A DNA stretch of 64,000 nucleotides from Bosea sp. ANAM02 (GCF_011764485.1 NZ_AP022848.1:1020001-1084000), one strand, 5' to 3'; shown: positions 1 to 10,038, counted from the stretch's first letter. The notes: generated by a model not told the origin, from the letters alone. Program-made: numbers and translations.

Positions 1-12
1 GTGCTGATGTGA

Positions 13-1968
13 TCAGACCTTCCGCCACAGCGCAACGCTGCGGGCGGGCAGCATACCCTCCATTCGGCCGTCGGAGGTGAATATCTGCTCCCATCGGCCG
101 GCGGGAAGCGTGATCGCGGCCGCATGCATACTACGGTTGAGCGCGATCAGCAGGCTCTCGGTTGCGCCGTGCAGCAGCAAGCAGAAGGCATCGAGACCGG
201 CCCAGTCCTGATCGGCGATCGCTGTCGCGTCGGCTTTCAGCCAGCGCGCATCCGGCGGCTCTCCCGTGCCGGTTAGAAAGATATCGGCGGCTAGAAGCGG
301 GTGCCGGCGGCGCAGTGCGGCGAGCGCGGCGACCAGGGCGGTCAGTTCATCGTCTGCCCGCTCCCAGTCCAGCCAAGAGGTCGGATTGTCCTGTGCGTAG
401 GCATTGTTGTTGCCGTGCTGGCTCCGCCCGAACTCGTCGCCCGCCGTCAACATCGGAATACCGCGTGACAGGAAGAGCGTCGCGAGTAGCGCTCGGACGT
501 CGCGACCGCGCGCGGCTTCGATCGATGCGTCGCGCGTCGGGCCTTCGATGCCGCAGTTCCAGCTATGGCTGTCATCGTCGCCGTCGCGGTTCCCCTCGCC
601 ATTGGCCTCGTTGTGCTTGCGTTCGTAGGAGACGAGGTCGCGCAGCGTGAAGCCGTCATGGGCGGCGATGAAATTGATGCTGGCTTGCGGGCTGCGATGT
701 TTGTTGGCGAAGAGGTCCGACGAGCCGGCCAGCCGCGTCGCCAGCGCGCCGGTCCCCCCGGCATCGCCGCGCCAGAAGCGGCGGACATCGTCGCGATAAC
801 GCCCGTTCCACTCGGCGAAAGGAGCGGGGAATTCGCCGAGGCGATATCCGCCGGGGCCGATATCCCAGGGCTCCGCGATCAGGATGGCTCGCGAGAGCTC
901 CGGATCCTGCAGGATGGTGCCGAAAAGCGGTGCATCCTGCGTAAACCCCGCCTCGGTCCGACCCATCACCGTGCCGAGATCGAAGCGGAACCCGGCGATG
1001 CCGAGGCGCAGCCAGTGCCGCATCGCGTCCATCGCCAGACGCAGCACCGGAGCGCGATCGAGCGCGAGCGTGTGGCCGCAGCCGGTATCGTTGACGAGGC
1101 GGGCGGGATCGTCGGCGGCATGGCGGTAATAGACGGCATTGTCGAGGCCGCGCAGGCTGACTGTGCCGCCGAATTCATCGCTTTCGGCTGTGTGGTTCAG
1201 CACGATATCGAGGATCACGCCGATGCCGGCCTTGGCATAGGTGGCGCAGAGTGCTGCAAGATCGACCGGCCCGCCGGGCGCGAGCCGTGGGTCGAGCGCG
1301 AAGAAGTTAACGGGATTGTAGCCCCAGGCATTGGCGAGCCCGAGCGGCGGCAAGTGGCGCTCGTCCATCCAGGCGGCGACCGGCATCAGCTCGACATGGC
1401 TGACGCCGAGCTTCTGCAGATGGGCGATGACGGATGGTTCACGCAGGGCGACAAGTGTTCCCCGCAAAGGCGGCGGGACGGCCGGGTGGCGCATGCTGAA
1501 GGATCGGACGCCGAGCTCGTAGAGGAAGGTCGGCGGCGTCGGTTCGGAAGCCCGGACCTCGCCGGGGACGGGGAGGGGCTGCACGATGCAGCGCGGCACG
1601 AGCGCTGCTGTTTCCGCGCCATGGCGGGCGAGCGCTGGATCCCAGCGGAAGGGGCGATCGATCAGCGTCGCATAGGGGTCGACGAGCAGCTTCGTCGGGT
1701 CGAACCGATGGCCTCGCTCGGGCTGCCATGGCCCCTCGACGCGCAGGCCGTAGCGCATCCCCGCGCCGGCACCCTCCAGCAAGCCGTAATGGATGTCGCC
1801 ATCACGGCAGGGCAGCGGCAGCGATGCCAGCTCCGTCTCGCCGGCCTCGTCGAAAATGCAGGCGAAGACGCGGGTGCCGTGGCGCGAGAAGACTGCGAAG
1901 CGGACTCCGTCCTCCACAAGGGACGCACCGATGATTAGCGGGCGCGCGCAGGGAATGATCCGCTGCAT
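13..1968 (-). CDS. glgX: Glycogen debranching enzyme GlgX (GH13)
   Basis: Cytoplasmic glycogen debranching enzyme that removes the short branches left by phosphorylase. About 651 residues, the normal length for GlgX. An N-terminal CBM48-type region is followed by the GH13 barrel with all four conserved regions visible: DIVLNH, GFRFDLG (nucleophile Asp), LIAEPWD (acid Glu) and AAHDGF. The ATG at 1968 starts at MQRIIPC, 13 bases after the glgP stop. A TTG at 1977, with a GAGAAGG box eight bases upstream, is an equally good or better start and would add three residues. The gene follows glgP in one operon, so phosphorylase and debrancher are made together. Function is clear from the motifs; only the start is uncertain. 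Confidence 0.95.
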   Translation of the reverse strand: MQRIIPCARPLIIGASLVEDGVRFAVFSRHGTRVFACIFDEAGETELASLPLPCRDGDIHYGLLEGAGAGMRYGLRVEGPWQPERGHRFDPTKLLVDPYATLIDRPFRWDPALARHGAETAALVPRCIVQPLPVPGEVRASEPTPPTFLYELGVRSFSMRHPAVPPPLRGTLVALREPSVIAHLQKLGVSHVELMPVAAWMDERHLPPLGLANAWGYNPVNFFALDPRLAPGGPVDLAALCATYAKAGIGVILDIVLNHTAESDEFGGTVSLRGLDNAVYYRHAADDPARLVNDTGCGHTLALDRAPVLRLAMDAMRHWLRLGIAGFRFDLGTVMGRTEAGFTQDAPLFGTILQDPELSRAILIAEPWDIGPGGYRLGEFPAPFAEWNGRYRDDVRRFWRGDAGGTGALATRLAGSSDLFANKHRSPQASINFIAAHDGFTLRDLVSYERKHNEANGEGNRDGDDDSHSWNCGIEGPTRDASIEAARGRDVRALLATLFLSRGIPMLTAGDEFGRSQHGNNNAYAQDNPTSWLDWERADDELTALVAALAALRRRHPLLAADIFLTGTGEPPDARWLKADATAIADQDWAGLDAFCLLLHGATESLLIALNRSMHAAAITLPAGRWEQIFTSDGRMEGMLPARSVALWRKV

Positions 1969-1981
1969 CGGAGCCAACGTC

Positions 1982-4474
1982 TCAACCTTCTCCCGGTGCC
2001 GCGGCGGGCAGATTCCAGATACGCTGCGCATATTCGCGGATGGCGCGGTCGGCGCTGAACCAGGCGCAATGCGCCGTATTGTTCACCGACATGCGCCACC
2101 GCCGCGCCTGATCCGCCCACAGGCTATCGATCCGCCGCTGGGTGAGGCGGTAGCTCTCGAAATCGTTGAGCACCATGAACCAGTCATTGGCGAGGATACC
2201 TTCCACGAGCCCGGCATAGCGGTCGCGATCGCGGGGGGAGTAGGCGCCGCCGGCGACCGCATCGAGCACGCCTTCGAGATGAGCCGAGGCATGGATGATG
2301 TCGGCGCTCGGGCGAGGATCGCGTCGCGCCGCCTCGACCTCTTCTGCCGTCATGCCGAAGATCGCGATGTTGTCTGCCCCGACACGCTCGCCGATCTCGA
2401 TATTGGCGCCGTCGAGCGTGCCGATGGTGATGGCTCCATTCAGCGCGAATTTCATATTGCCGGTGCCGGACGCCTCCATGCCGGCCGTCGAGATCTGCTC
2501 CGACAGGTCGGCGGCCGGTATGATGGTCTCGGCGAGGCTGACATTGTAGTTCGGCAGGAACACCACCTTGAGCCGGTCTCGCGTCGTGATGTCGTTGTTC
2601 ACAACCGCGGCGACGTCATTGATGAGATTGATGACAGATTTGGCGGTGGCGTAATTCGAGGCGGCCTTGCCGGCGAAGATTTTCACGCGCGGGGCCCAGT
2701 CGCGATAGGGCTCGGACCGAATGGCGTCGTAGAGCGCGATCGTCTCAAGGATGTTGAGCAGCTGGCGCTTGTATTCGTGGATGCGCTTGATCTGCACGTC
2801 GAAGAGCGCGGCGGGGTCGACGGTGACGCCGCAATCCTGCCGGATGATCGTCGCGAGCCTGAGCTTGTTCTCGCGCCGGATCGCGGCCAGCCGGTCGTGC
2901 ACCGCGGCGTCGTCGGCGTGTTTTCCGAACTGGCGAATCAGCCCGATATCGTCCGCGACCTTGTCCCCGCAGGTTTCCTTGAGGAGGTTCGTCAGGCCGG
3001 GATTGGCGTTGAAAAGCCAGCGGCGCGGCGTGATGCCGTTGGTGACGTTCGTGATCCGGTCCGGGAAGACATGGTGCAGTGGCGCGAACACCGTCTCCTT
3101 CATCAGGTTCGAATGCAGGGCGGAGACGCCATTGACCTTGTGCGAGCCGACGAAGGCGAGATGCGCCATCCGGACCCGTCGCCCGTGATATTCGTCGATC
3201 AGTGAAAGCGCGGAGAGGTCGGCATCGGGCGCGTCGCGGCGGACGCCGTCGAGGAAGCGGGCATTGATGCCGAAGATGATCTGCATATGGCGCGGCAGGA
3301 GCCGCTCCATCAGCGCGACCGGCCAGGTTTCCAGCGCTTCCGGCAGGAGCGTGTGATTGGTGTAGGAGATCGTTGCCGTCGTGATCTCCCAGGCTCGCTC
3401 CCATTCGACCTCATGCTCGTCGATCAGCAACCGCATGAGCTCTGCGACCGCAAGCGAGGGATGGGTGTCGTTGAGTTGGATCGCGGCCTTCTCGGCGAGG
3501 TTGTTCAGCGTGCCGAACTGGCGATGGTGGCGCCGGACAAGATCCTGAAGCGAGGCGGAGGTGAAGAAGAACTCCTGCCGCAGGCGCAATTCCTGCCCGA
3601 CCGGGGTCGAGTCGTTGGGATAGAGCACCTTCGATATCGCTTCGGCGCGGTTGCGCTCGGCGACAGCCCCGACTAGATCGCCCTGATTGAAGGCATCCAG
3701 CGATAGGGGATGCATCGCCCTTGCGCGCCAGAGCCGCAAGGTGTTGGCGGCGCGCCCCTGCCAGCCGACGACGGGCGTATCATAGGCGACAGCGAAGATG
3801 GTCTCCTCCGGTGCCCAAAACACCTGCCCGGGCTTCCCGCCCGCAGCCACGGTGCCGCCAAAGCCGATCTTGTAGGCGCTCTCGCGTCGTTCGAACTCCC
3901 AGGGATTGCGGAAGGACAGCCAATCCTCCGGCACTTCGATCTGACGGCCGCCGTCGATGCGCTGCTTGAACAGACCGTGATCGTAGCGGATGCCGTAGCC
4001 GAGAGCCGGCACGCCGGTCGAGGCCATGGCTTCCATGTAGCAGGCGGCGAGGCGGCCCAGGCCGCCGTTGCCGAGGGCGGCGTCAGGCTCGAGATTCTCG
4101 ATCCCGGCCAAGTCGACATCGAGCTCGCGCAGTGCCTGCGCCATGGAACCGGTAAGGCCGAGATTGTTCAGCGTGTCGGCGAGCGAGCGCCCGATCAAAA
4201 ACTCCAGGGAGAGGTAATAGACGCGCTTCCTGCCGGTGGCATAGCTCTCCCGGGTCGACTTCTGCCAGACATCGATGACGTGATCGCGAGCCGCGAGGAT
4301 CGCCGCCGTCAGCCAGTCATGGGGCTGCGCGACCGCCGGGCTTTTCCCGAGCGAATAGGAGAGCTTGCGCACCACCTCCGCCTTGATGCGCTCGACCTGC
4401 TCGTCGGGCTCGTAATGAACAGAGGTCTCGCGAGAAAGAGCTGACAAAGGAAAGTCCCAGGCTGGAATCCGCAT
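1982..4474 (-). CDS. glgP: Glycogen/maltodextrin phosphorylase GlgP (GT35)
   Basis: Releases glucose 1-phosphate from glycogen or maltodextrin using pyridoxal phosphate. About 830 residues from the ATG at 4474, close to the 815 of E. coli GlgP. The N-terminal part carries NGGLGRLAACYMEAMA and the C-terminal part the PLP-site signature EASGTGNMKFALNG, including the Schiff-base lysine. The open frame continues 121 codons further upstream to 4837, but that extension is low-complexity, does not look like the family and was left out. No strong ribosome site precedes 4474, and an ATG at 4504 is also possible. First gene of the glgP-glgX operon. Confidence 0.93.
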   Translation of the reverse strand: MRIPAWDFPLSALSRETSVHYEPDEQVERIKAEVVRKLSYSLGKSPAVAQPHDWLTAAILAARDHVIDVWQKSTRESYATGRKRVYYLSLEFLIGRSLADTLNNLGLTGSMAQALRELDVDLAGIENLEPDAALGNGGLGRLAACYMEAMASTGVPALGYGIRYDHGLFKQRIDGGRQIEVPEDWLSFRNPWEFERRESAYKIGFGGTVAAGGKPGQVFWAPEETIFAVAYDTPVVGWQGRAANTLRLWRARAMHPLSLDAFNQGDLVGAVAERNRAEAISKVLYPNDSTPVGQELRLRQEFFFTSASLQDLVRRHHRQFGTLNNLAEKAAIQLNDTHPSLAVAELMRLLIDEHEVEWERAWEITTATISYTNHTLLPEALETWPVALMERLLPRHMQIIFGINARFLDGVRRDAPDADLSALSLIDEYHGRRVRMAHLAFVGSHKVNGVSALHSNLMKETVFAPLHHVFPDRITNVTNGITPRRWLFNANPGLTNLLKETCGDKVADDIGLIRQFGKHADDAAVHDRLAAIRRENKLRLATIIRQDCGVTVDPAALFDVQIKRIHEYKRQLLNILETIALYDAIRSEPYRDWAPRVKIFAGKAASNYATAKSVINLINDVAAVVNNDITTRDRLKVVFLPNYNVSLAETIIPAADLSEQISTAGMEASGTGNMKFALNGAITIGTLDGANIEIGERVGADNIAIFGMTAEEVEAARRDPRPSADIIHASAHLEGVLDAVAGGAYSPRDRDRYAGLVEGILANDWFMVLNDFESYRLTQRRIDSLWADQARRWRMSVNNTAHCAWFSADRAIREYAQRIWNLPAAAPGEG

Positions 4475-4669
4475 GGGCACGATCTCGTAATGCGGTGGCC
4501 ACATCAAGGCTTGGCCTGACACGCCCGGAATGCACGGGGACCAGGGAACATGCGGAATAGTCCGGCGTTCCCACCTGTCGGGATCCGGAAACCTCTGAAA
4601 TAGCTCAAACGCTGCCTGTCCTTCGGATGGGAACGAATTGGGCCATTCCGGACTTAACCGGTGCGACCC

Positions 4670-4795
4670 ATGAGTGACATCGGTGAGACGATGGAGGCAA
4701 CCCAGCGGCTCGCCCGGCGCGAGGGCACCGGAGTTCAACTCACGCCTGAGGCCGAGCGCGCGGTCCGGAATGGCGGGAAGCCGCCAGCGAGCTGA
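4670..4795 (+). CDS. Possible 41-residue protein
   Basis: Short frame ATG-TGA between glgP and the next plus-strand gene, encoding a charged peptide that ends EAERAVRNGGKPPAS. There is no clear ribosome site for the first ATG; an internal ATG at codon 8 follows GGTGAGACG. I do not recognise a family. It lies in the otherwise empty 410-base divergent promoter region and may be chance. Confidence 0.25.
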   Translation: MSDIGETMEATQRLARREGTGVQLTPEAERAVRNGGKPPAS

Positions 4796-4884
4796 ATATT
4801 GCGAAGCCGACGCTTGCCGCGAGGATGGCGGAACCATGCCGCCTCGAAGCCGGTTGCGCCGGGGTGCACTGAGGAGGTCCCGTC

Positions 4885-5094
4885 ATGACGATCGAGCCGA
4901 TTATCGCAGGAGGCAAGCGGAGCGCCCGGCGCGGTCGCCCAGTCGCAATCGAAGATCGTGAGCAATACGTGGCGGCGGCGCGGGCGTGCCAGTTGTCCGA
5001 TTACCCGGAAGGCACCGCCGAAGCGATGGAGCTTGCCGCTTTGGTCGAAGCCATCCTGGTGTGGGAGCAATCCAATGCCGACGCGTTGCACTAG
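4885..5094 (+). CDS. Small conserved-looking protein, 69 aa
   Basis: Small soluble acidic protein of unknown function (69 residues) with a short basic N-terminal stretch and an otherwise helical, Ala/Glu-rich sequence ending ALVEAILVWEQSNADALH. The start is well supported by GAGGAGG about five bases before the ATG. It is followed after 11 bases by the acyl-carrier-like gene, so the two are probably one transcript. No motif, membrane segment or signal peptide is visible. It does not resemble a family I can name. Confidence 0.6.
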   Translation: MTIEPIIAGGKRSARRGRPVAIEDREQYVAAARACQLSDYPEGTAEAMELAALVEAILVWEQSNADALH

Positions 5095-5105
5095 CCGAGG
5101 CTGAG

Positions 5106-5420
5106 ATGGGCGATCTCAACGCGGACGAAGCGGTTCTCGTCAAACGCCTCGTCGAGATCATTGCGACCGAAGGTCTCGTTCATCCCCAACGGCTCGATCC
5201 CGGAGCGTCGCTGGAAGCTGATCTCGGGCTGTCGCTGGACGACCTCACCTTGATCGGGAATGCGGTCGAGCGCGAGTTCGATTGCGACATGGTTCCGGAT
5301 GACGAGATGGAAGCCTGCCGCAGCGTCAGGCAACTCGTCGATCTGATCGTGGGGCGCATTGCGGCGAAGTCAGCGTCGGAACCGTCGCAGGGAGGCGGCT
5401 TCGGGAAACCTCCAGGATAG
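5106..5420 (+). CDS. Acyl-carrier-like protein with altered DSL motif
   Basis: 104-residue protein with the helical layout of an acyl carrier protein: LEADLGLSLDDLTLIGNAVE around residues 38-57, then an acidic loop and an ACRSVRQLVDLI final helix. The phosphopantetheine-site serine appears conserved, but the usual Asp of DSL is Leu (GLSLDD), as if one residue were missing. GAGG five bases upstream supports the ATG. Paired with the 69-residue gene before it; next to it lies a short-chain dehydrogenase remnant. A carrier for an unknown acyl or aminoacyl group is the simplest reading; whether it is pantetheinylated is unknown. Confidence 0.7.
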   Translation: MGDLNADEAVLVKRLVEIIATEGLVHPQRLDPGASLEADLGLSLDDLTLIGNAVEREFDCDMVPDDEMEACRSVRQLVDLIVGRIAAKSASEPSQGGGFGKPPG

Positions 5421-5443
5421 AGGGTGGCCTGAATGTTGGTTCG

Positions 5444-5665
5444 GCTATCCGCGCCAATGCGGTCGCCCCCGGGCCGATCTGGACGCCGCTCATTCCGTCG
5501 ACCTTGCCGCCGGAGAGCGTCAGCCAATTCGGCAAGCAGGTCCCGATGCAGCGTCCCGGCCAGCCAGCCGAACTCGCGACGGCCTATGTCATGCTGGCTG
5601 ATCCGCTTTCTAGCTATGTCTCGGGCGCGACCGTCGCCGTGACCGGCGGCCGGCCGATCATCTGA
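5444..5665 (+). pseudogene. 3' remnant of a short-chain dehydrogenase/reductase gene
   Basis: An open frame without its own start reads AIRANAVAPGPIWTPLIPST, then LPPESVSQFGKQVPM, then ends with [18 protein letters not shown] and a stop. This is the C-terminal third of a classical SDR (the IxVNAVAPGPxxTPL and YVSGxxxxVTGG stretches). The catalytic YxxxK and the nucleotide-binding half are missing; upstream is the carrier-protein gene. The remaining part is not visibly frameshifted, so the loss looks like a 5' deletion. Confidence 0.8.
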
Positions 5666-5693
5666 GGTCCACGGAAAAGACGAGGGCAGGCCT

Positions 5694-8315
5694 TTGGCCG
5701 AAAAGCTGCAAGCCTATCGCGCCAAGCGCGATTTCAGGAAGACCAAGGAGCCGAGCGACGCGATCGCGGTGGCTCCTTCAAACCGGCTGCGCTTCGTCAT
5801 CCAGAAGCATGACGCAACGCGGCTGCATTACGACCTGCGCCTGGAGCTGGATGGCGTCTTCAAATCCTGGGCCGTGACCAGGGGGCCGTCGCTCGACCCC
5901 GGCGACAAGCGCCTCGCCGTCGAGGTCGAAGATCACCCGCTGGCCTATGGCGATTTCGAGGGGACGATCCCGAAGGGGCAATATGGCGGTGGCACCGTCC
6001 AGCTCTGGGATCGTGGCTACTGGGAGGCGGAGGGCAAGCTCAGTCCGCAGCGACAACTCGAAAAGGGCGACCTCAAGTTCACGCTCGATGGCAAGCGGTT
6101 GCAGGGCAGCTTCGTCTTGGTGCGCATGAAGCATGACCGCGACGGCGGCAAGCGCACTAACTGGCTCCTGATCAAGCATCGCGACGACCATGCGGTGGAT
6201 TCCGATGGCGATGCGGTCCTGAAAGCCGATGCCTCGGTGGCCTCGGGTCGGACGATGAAGGCGATCGCGGCCGGGCGCGGCCGATCGCCCAAGCCTTTTC
6301 TGATGGCCGGGCAAGCCGTCGATGCCGATGCCGTCTGGGATAGCAAGCAGGGTCTGGCGGCGCAGGCGCGCGCAGGTAAGCCGGCACAACCCAAGGCTGC
6401 AGGTCGAGCCCCGAAAGCGCGCCGCGCTACAGCTGCCGACCTGCCGAATTTCATCGCGCCTCAGCTCTGCCGGAGCGTCGAGCGGCCGCCGGCGGGCAGC
6501 GGCTGGGTCCATGAGATCAAATTCGACGGCTATCGCATCCAGGCGCGTGTTGCTGCCGGCAAGGTCACATTGAAGACTCGCAAGGGGCTCGACTGGACGA
6601 GGAGGTTCGGGGCCGTGGCCAAGGCGTTCAAGGGCCTGCCGGACTGCGTCATCGACGGCGAGATCGTCGCGCTCGACGATCATGGCGCGCCGGATTTCGC
6701 CGCTTTGCAGGCGGCGCTATCCGAGGAGCAGACCGAAAACCTCGTCTTCTTCGCCTTCGATTTGCTGTTCCTCGACGGTGAGGACTGGCGCGAGAGACCT
6801 CTTCTCGCCCGCAAGCCAAGGCTGGAGGCACTGCTGGACGACGCGGCCGATGGCGCTACGCTGCGCTATGTCGAGCATTTCGAGACCGGCGGCGATGCCG
6901 TGTTGAAATCCGCGTGCCGCTTGTCTCTGGAGGGCATCGTCTCAAAGCGAGGCGATGCGCCCTACACTTCGGGTCGCAACGATAGCTGGACGAAAGCCAA
7001 ATGCCGCGCCGGCCATGAGGTCGTCATCGGCGGCTGGGCGACCACGGCCGGTAAATTCCGCTCGCTGCTCGTCGGCGTCCATCGCGGTCCGCATTTCATC
7101 TATATCGGCCGGGTCGGCACGGGCTATGGCGCGGCCACGGTCGAGAAGCTGCTGCCGCACCTGAAAGAACGCGAGGCCAAGACCTCCCCGTTCACCGGCA
7201 AGGGCGCGCCCCGGCGAGCTTCGGGGGTGCATTGGGTCGAGCCCGTCCTCGTCGCCGAGATCGAATTTGCGGGCTGGACCGGCGACGGCATGGTTCGGCA
7301 GGCCGCCTTCAAAGGCTTGCGGGAGGACAAGCCGGCGGCGGAGGTCGAGACCGATTTGCCTGCGCCACCGGAGAAAGCAGAACCGCCCAAGCCCGCGCCG
7401 GGACGTGGCGGACGGATCGATATCCTGGGCGTGCCCCTGTCCAAGCCCGACAAGCCGCTCTGGCCCGATGCCGAGGATGGCAAGCCCGTCACGAAGCTCG
7501 ACGTCGCCCGCTATTTCGAAGCCGTCGGGCCCTGGCTGCTACCGCATATCCAGGGCCGGCCCTGTTCGCTATTGCGGGCACCCGACGGGATCGAGGGCGA
7601 GGTCTTCTTCCAGCGCCATGCCGGCCTCGGCACTTCCAGCCTGTTCGAGCTGGTGAAGATTTCCGGTGACAGGAAATCCTATCTCCAGATCGACCGGATC
7701 GAGGCGCTGATCGCAACCGCCCAGATCGGCGGAATCGAGCTACATCCCTGGAATTGCCGGCCGGGCGAGCCGGAGGTTCCGGGGCGGTTGGTCTTCGACC
7801 TCGATCCGGGACCGGCCGTTCCTTTCGACGCCGTGATCGCGGCAGCCAAGACGATGAAGGAGCGGCTTGATGCTCTGGGCCTCGTCAGCTTCTGCAAGAC
7901 CACCGGCGGCAAGGGACTGCATGTCGTGACCCCGCTGGCGAAGCCTCGCCGCGGCGGCCCGGACTGGCCGGCAGCTAAGGACTTCGCGCGCCGTCTCTGT
8001 GCGGATATCGCCGCGGACGAGCCGGAACGCTATGTCGTCAACATGGCCAAGCGCCTTCGCAAAGGGCGCATATTCCTCGACTATCTCCGCAACGACCGCA
8101 TGGCGACGGCTGTTGCGCCCTTGTCGCCCCGCGCCCGACCGGGAGCGCACGCCTCGATGCCGCTGACCTGGCCGCAGGTGAAATCTGGGCTCGATCCCGC
8201 CCGCTACACCATCCGCACGGTTCCGAAGCTGCTAGGGGGAAACAAGGCCTGGGCGGATTATGAGGAAGCCGAGCGGCCTTTGGCGGATGCGATCAAAAAG
8301 CTCGGCCGCTCCTGA
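5694..8315 (+). CDS. ligD: ATP-dependent DNA ligase LigD (PE-ligase-polymerase)
   Basis: Multidomain repair enzyme of bacterial non-homologous end joining, 873 residues. Order of domains: 3'-phosphoesterase (about 30-170, with [15 protein letters not shown]), adenylating ligase (about 255-560, EIKFDGYR with catalytic Lys276) and the primase-like polymerase (about 575-870, with the metal-binding DLDPG at 702-706). This is the Pseudomonas-type order, not the mycobacterial one. The start is TTG at 5694, with GAGGG seven bases upstream; no in-frame ATG fits the conserved N terminus better. Two ku genes follow directly, so the NHEJ set is complete. Confidence 0.95.
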   Translation: MAEKLQAYRAKRDFRKTKEPSDAIAVAPSNRLRFVIQKHDATRLHYDLRLELDGVFKSWAVTRGPSLDPGDKRLAVEVEDHPLAYGDFEGTIPKGQYGGGTVQLWDRGYWEAEGKLSPQRQLEKGDLKFTLDGKRLQGSFVLVRMKHDRDGGKRTNWLLIKHRDDHAVDSDGDAVLKADASVASGRTMKAIAAGRGRSPKPFLMAGQAVDADAVWDSKQGLAAQARAGKPAQPKAAGRAPKARRATAADLPNFIAPQLCRSVERPPAGSGWVHEIKFDGYRIQARVAAGKVTLKTRKGLDWTRRFGAVAKAFKGLPDCVIDGEIVALDDHGAPDFAALQAALSEEQTENLVFFAFDLLFLDGEDWRERPLLARKPRLEALLDDAADGATLRYVEHFETGGDAVLKSACRLSLEGIVSKRGDAPYTSGRNDSWTKAKCRAGHEVVIGGWATTAGKFRSLLVGVHRGPHFIYIGRVGTGYGAATVEKLLPHLKEREAKTSPFTGKGAPRRASGVHWVEPVLVAEIEFAGWTGDGMVRQAAFKGLREDKPAAEVETDLPAPPEKAEPPKPAPGRGGRIDILGVPLSKPDKPLWPDAEDGKPVTKLDVARYFEAVGPWLLPHIQGRPCSLLRAPDGIEGEVFFQRHAGLGTSSLFELVKISGDRKSYLQIDRIEALIATAQIGGIELHPWNCRPGEPEVPGRLVFDLDPGPAVPFDAVIAAAKTMKERLDALGLVSFCKTTGGKGLHVVTPLAKPRRGGPDWPAAKDFARRLCADIAADEPERYVVNMAKRLRKGRIFLDYLRNDRMATAVAPLSPRARPGAHASMPLTWPQVKSGLDPARYTIRTVPKLLGGNKAWADYEEAERPLADAIKKLGRS

Positions 8316-8382
8316 TTGACGCCCCGCTGTGTCGGAACGGATCGGCAGCCGATGCGTTTCGCGTCCGATCGGAGAACCGTCC

Positions 8383-9168
8383 ATGGCCCAGCATACATTT
8401 TGGAAAGGCTATCTCAAACTGTCGCTCGTGACCTGTCCGGTCGCGATGATGCCGGCGCGCTCCGAGAGCCAGAAAGTCCGCTTTCACACGCTCAACCGCA
8501 AGACAGGGCACCGCATCCAAAGCCGCTTCGTCGACGCCGTCACCGGCAAGCCGGTCGCCGATGCCGACGAGGTCAAAGGCTATCCCAAGGGGGATGACGA
8601 CTACGTCATGCTCGAGGATGACGAGCTCGACGCCGTCGCGCTGGAGAGCACGCGCACAATCGATATCGAGCTGTTCGCGCCGCGCTCCTCCGTTGGCTGG
8701 ATCTGGTACGACACGCCGCATTACCTCGTGCCGGACGGCAAGATCGGCGACGAAGCCTTCTCGGTTATCCGCGAGGCGATGAAGGCGACCAGGACGGTCG
8801 GTATCTCTCGCGTTGTCCTCTACCGGCGTGAGCGTGCCGTCCTGTTGGAGCCGCGCGACAGGGGCATTGTGTTATGGACCTTGCGCTATGGCGACGAAGT
8901 CCGCGACGAGAAGGATTATTTCGCTGATATCAAGAAGGCGAAACCCGAGCCCGACATGCGCGCGCTCATGGAGAAGCTGATCACCTCGCGCACGAAGGAC
9001 TGGTCGCCGGAGCTTGCGCAGGATCCTGTCCAGGACGAACTGCTCGATCTCATCAAGGCCAAGCAGAAAGGCCGCAAGCCGGCCCGGAAAACCAAACATG
9101 CCGCCAACGAGGGCAATGTCATCAGCATCATGGATGCCCTCAAGCGCAGCCTGGAACCGCGGAAATGA
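8383..9168 (+). CDS. ku: Non-homologous end-joining protein Ku (first copy)
   Basis: DNA-end-binding Ku protein, 261 residues, starting MAQHTFWKGYLKLSLVTCPV, the typical Ku N terminus. GGAG eight bases before the ATG at 8383 selects this start over an upstream in-frame ATG at 8329. The Ku core (HTLNRKTG, VSGRVL-like region) runs to about residue 240, followed by a short basic tail. It binds broken ends as a dimer and recruits LigD, encoded just upstream on the same strand. Its TGA abuts exactly the stop of the convergent second ku gene. Confidence 0.94.
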   Translation: MAQHTFWKGYLKLSLVTCPVAMMPARSESQKVRFHTLNRKTGHRIQSRFVDAVTGKPVADADEVKGYPKGDDDYVMLEDDELDAVALESTRTIDIELFAPRSSVGWIWYDTPHYLVPDGKIGDEAFSVIREAMKATRTVGISRVVLYRRERAVLLEPRDRGIVLWTLRYGDEVRDEKDYFADIKKAKPEPDMRALMEKLITSRTKDWSPELAQDPVQDELLDLIKAKQKGRKPARKTKHAANEGNVISIMDALKRSLEPRK

Positions 9169-10038
9169 TCAGCTCGCCTTGCGCTGTGGCTCGGTCTCTG
9201 CGGCCGTCTTGCGGGCGGATTTTCGCTTCTTGGCGGGTTTGTCAGCCGATTTGCCATCGCCTTGACCGCTCTTGGCGCTCTGTCTGAGAGCATCGAGAAG
9301 ATTGACCACCTTCGCCGGCTCCGGCCGCTTCACCGGCTTGATCTTGCGTCCTTCGATCTTCGCCTTGACCAGTTCCGCCAGCGCAGTCTCGTAGCGGTCG
9401 TCGAAAGCCTTGGGGTCGAAGCGGCCAGCTTTGGTGCGGATGATATGCTCGGCGAGTTCCAGCATCTCGCCTTCGATCTTTAACTTCGGGATGTCGTCGA
9501 AGGCGCTTTCCGCCGGACGGACCTCGTAATCGAAATTGAGAGTCGTCGCGATCATTCCGGCATCATGTGGCCGGATCAGAATCGAGCGCATCCGCCGGAA
9601 GATAACGGTGCGCGCCAGGGCCGCGCTCTCCCGGCTCGCCATGACGTCGCGAATCAGGGTGTAGGCCTCGGTCGCGATCGGCGTGCTCGGCGTCACGTAA
9701 TAGGGTCGGTCGAAGAACAGGTCGTCGATCTCGTCGCAGGGCAGGAAGGTCGCGACGTCGAGGACCTTGTCGCTTTCTGGGGTTGCCTCGGCGATTTCAT
9801 CCGGCTCGATCACGATGTAGTCGCCATCGCCGCGATCGTAGCCCTTGACCTGATCATCCTTCTCGACCGGCTTCCCTGTGACCTCATCGATGAACTGGCG
9901 ATGCACTCGGTTGCCGGTCTTGCGATTCAGAGTGTGGAAGGAGATGCGCTCGCCGGTTGAGGCGGCAGTGTAAAGTGCCACCGGGCAGATGACTTCGGCG
10001 ACCTTGAGGACGCCTTTCCAAATCGCGCGCGGCGCCAT
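9169..10038 (-). CDS. ku: Non-homologous end-joining protein Ku (second copy)
   Basis: Second Ku, 289 residues, beginning MAPRAIWKGVLKVAEVICPV and carrying the HTLNRKTGNRVHRQF stretch. It ends with a long Lys/Arg/Ala-rich extension (last 45 residues, e.g. KKRKSARK), which the first copy lacks; in Ku proteins such tails bind DNA. It differs clearly in sequence from the first copy, so the two could form different homodimers or a heterodimer, as reported for rhizobial Ku sets. Convergent with the first ku, with no base between the stop codons (TGATCA). Confidence 0.94.
   Translation of the reverse strand: MAPRAIWKGVLKVAEVICPVALYTAASTGERISFHTLNRKTGNRVHRQFIDEVTGKPVEKDDQVKGYDRGDGDYIVIEPDEIAEATPESDKVLDVATFLPCDEIDDLFFDRPYYVTPSTPIATEAYTLIRDVMASRESAALARTVIFRRMRSILIRPHDAGMIATTLNFDYEVRPAESAFDDIPKLKIEGEMLELAEHIIRTKAGRFDPKAFDDRYETALAELVKAKIEGRKIKPVKRPEPAKVVNLLDALRQSAKSGQGDGKSADKPAKKRKSARKTAAETEPQRKAS

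Noticed and set aside
4475..4837. 121-codon N-terminal extension of GlgP
   Set aside because: Does not resemble the phosphorylase N terminus and would make the protein much longer than the family.
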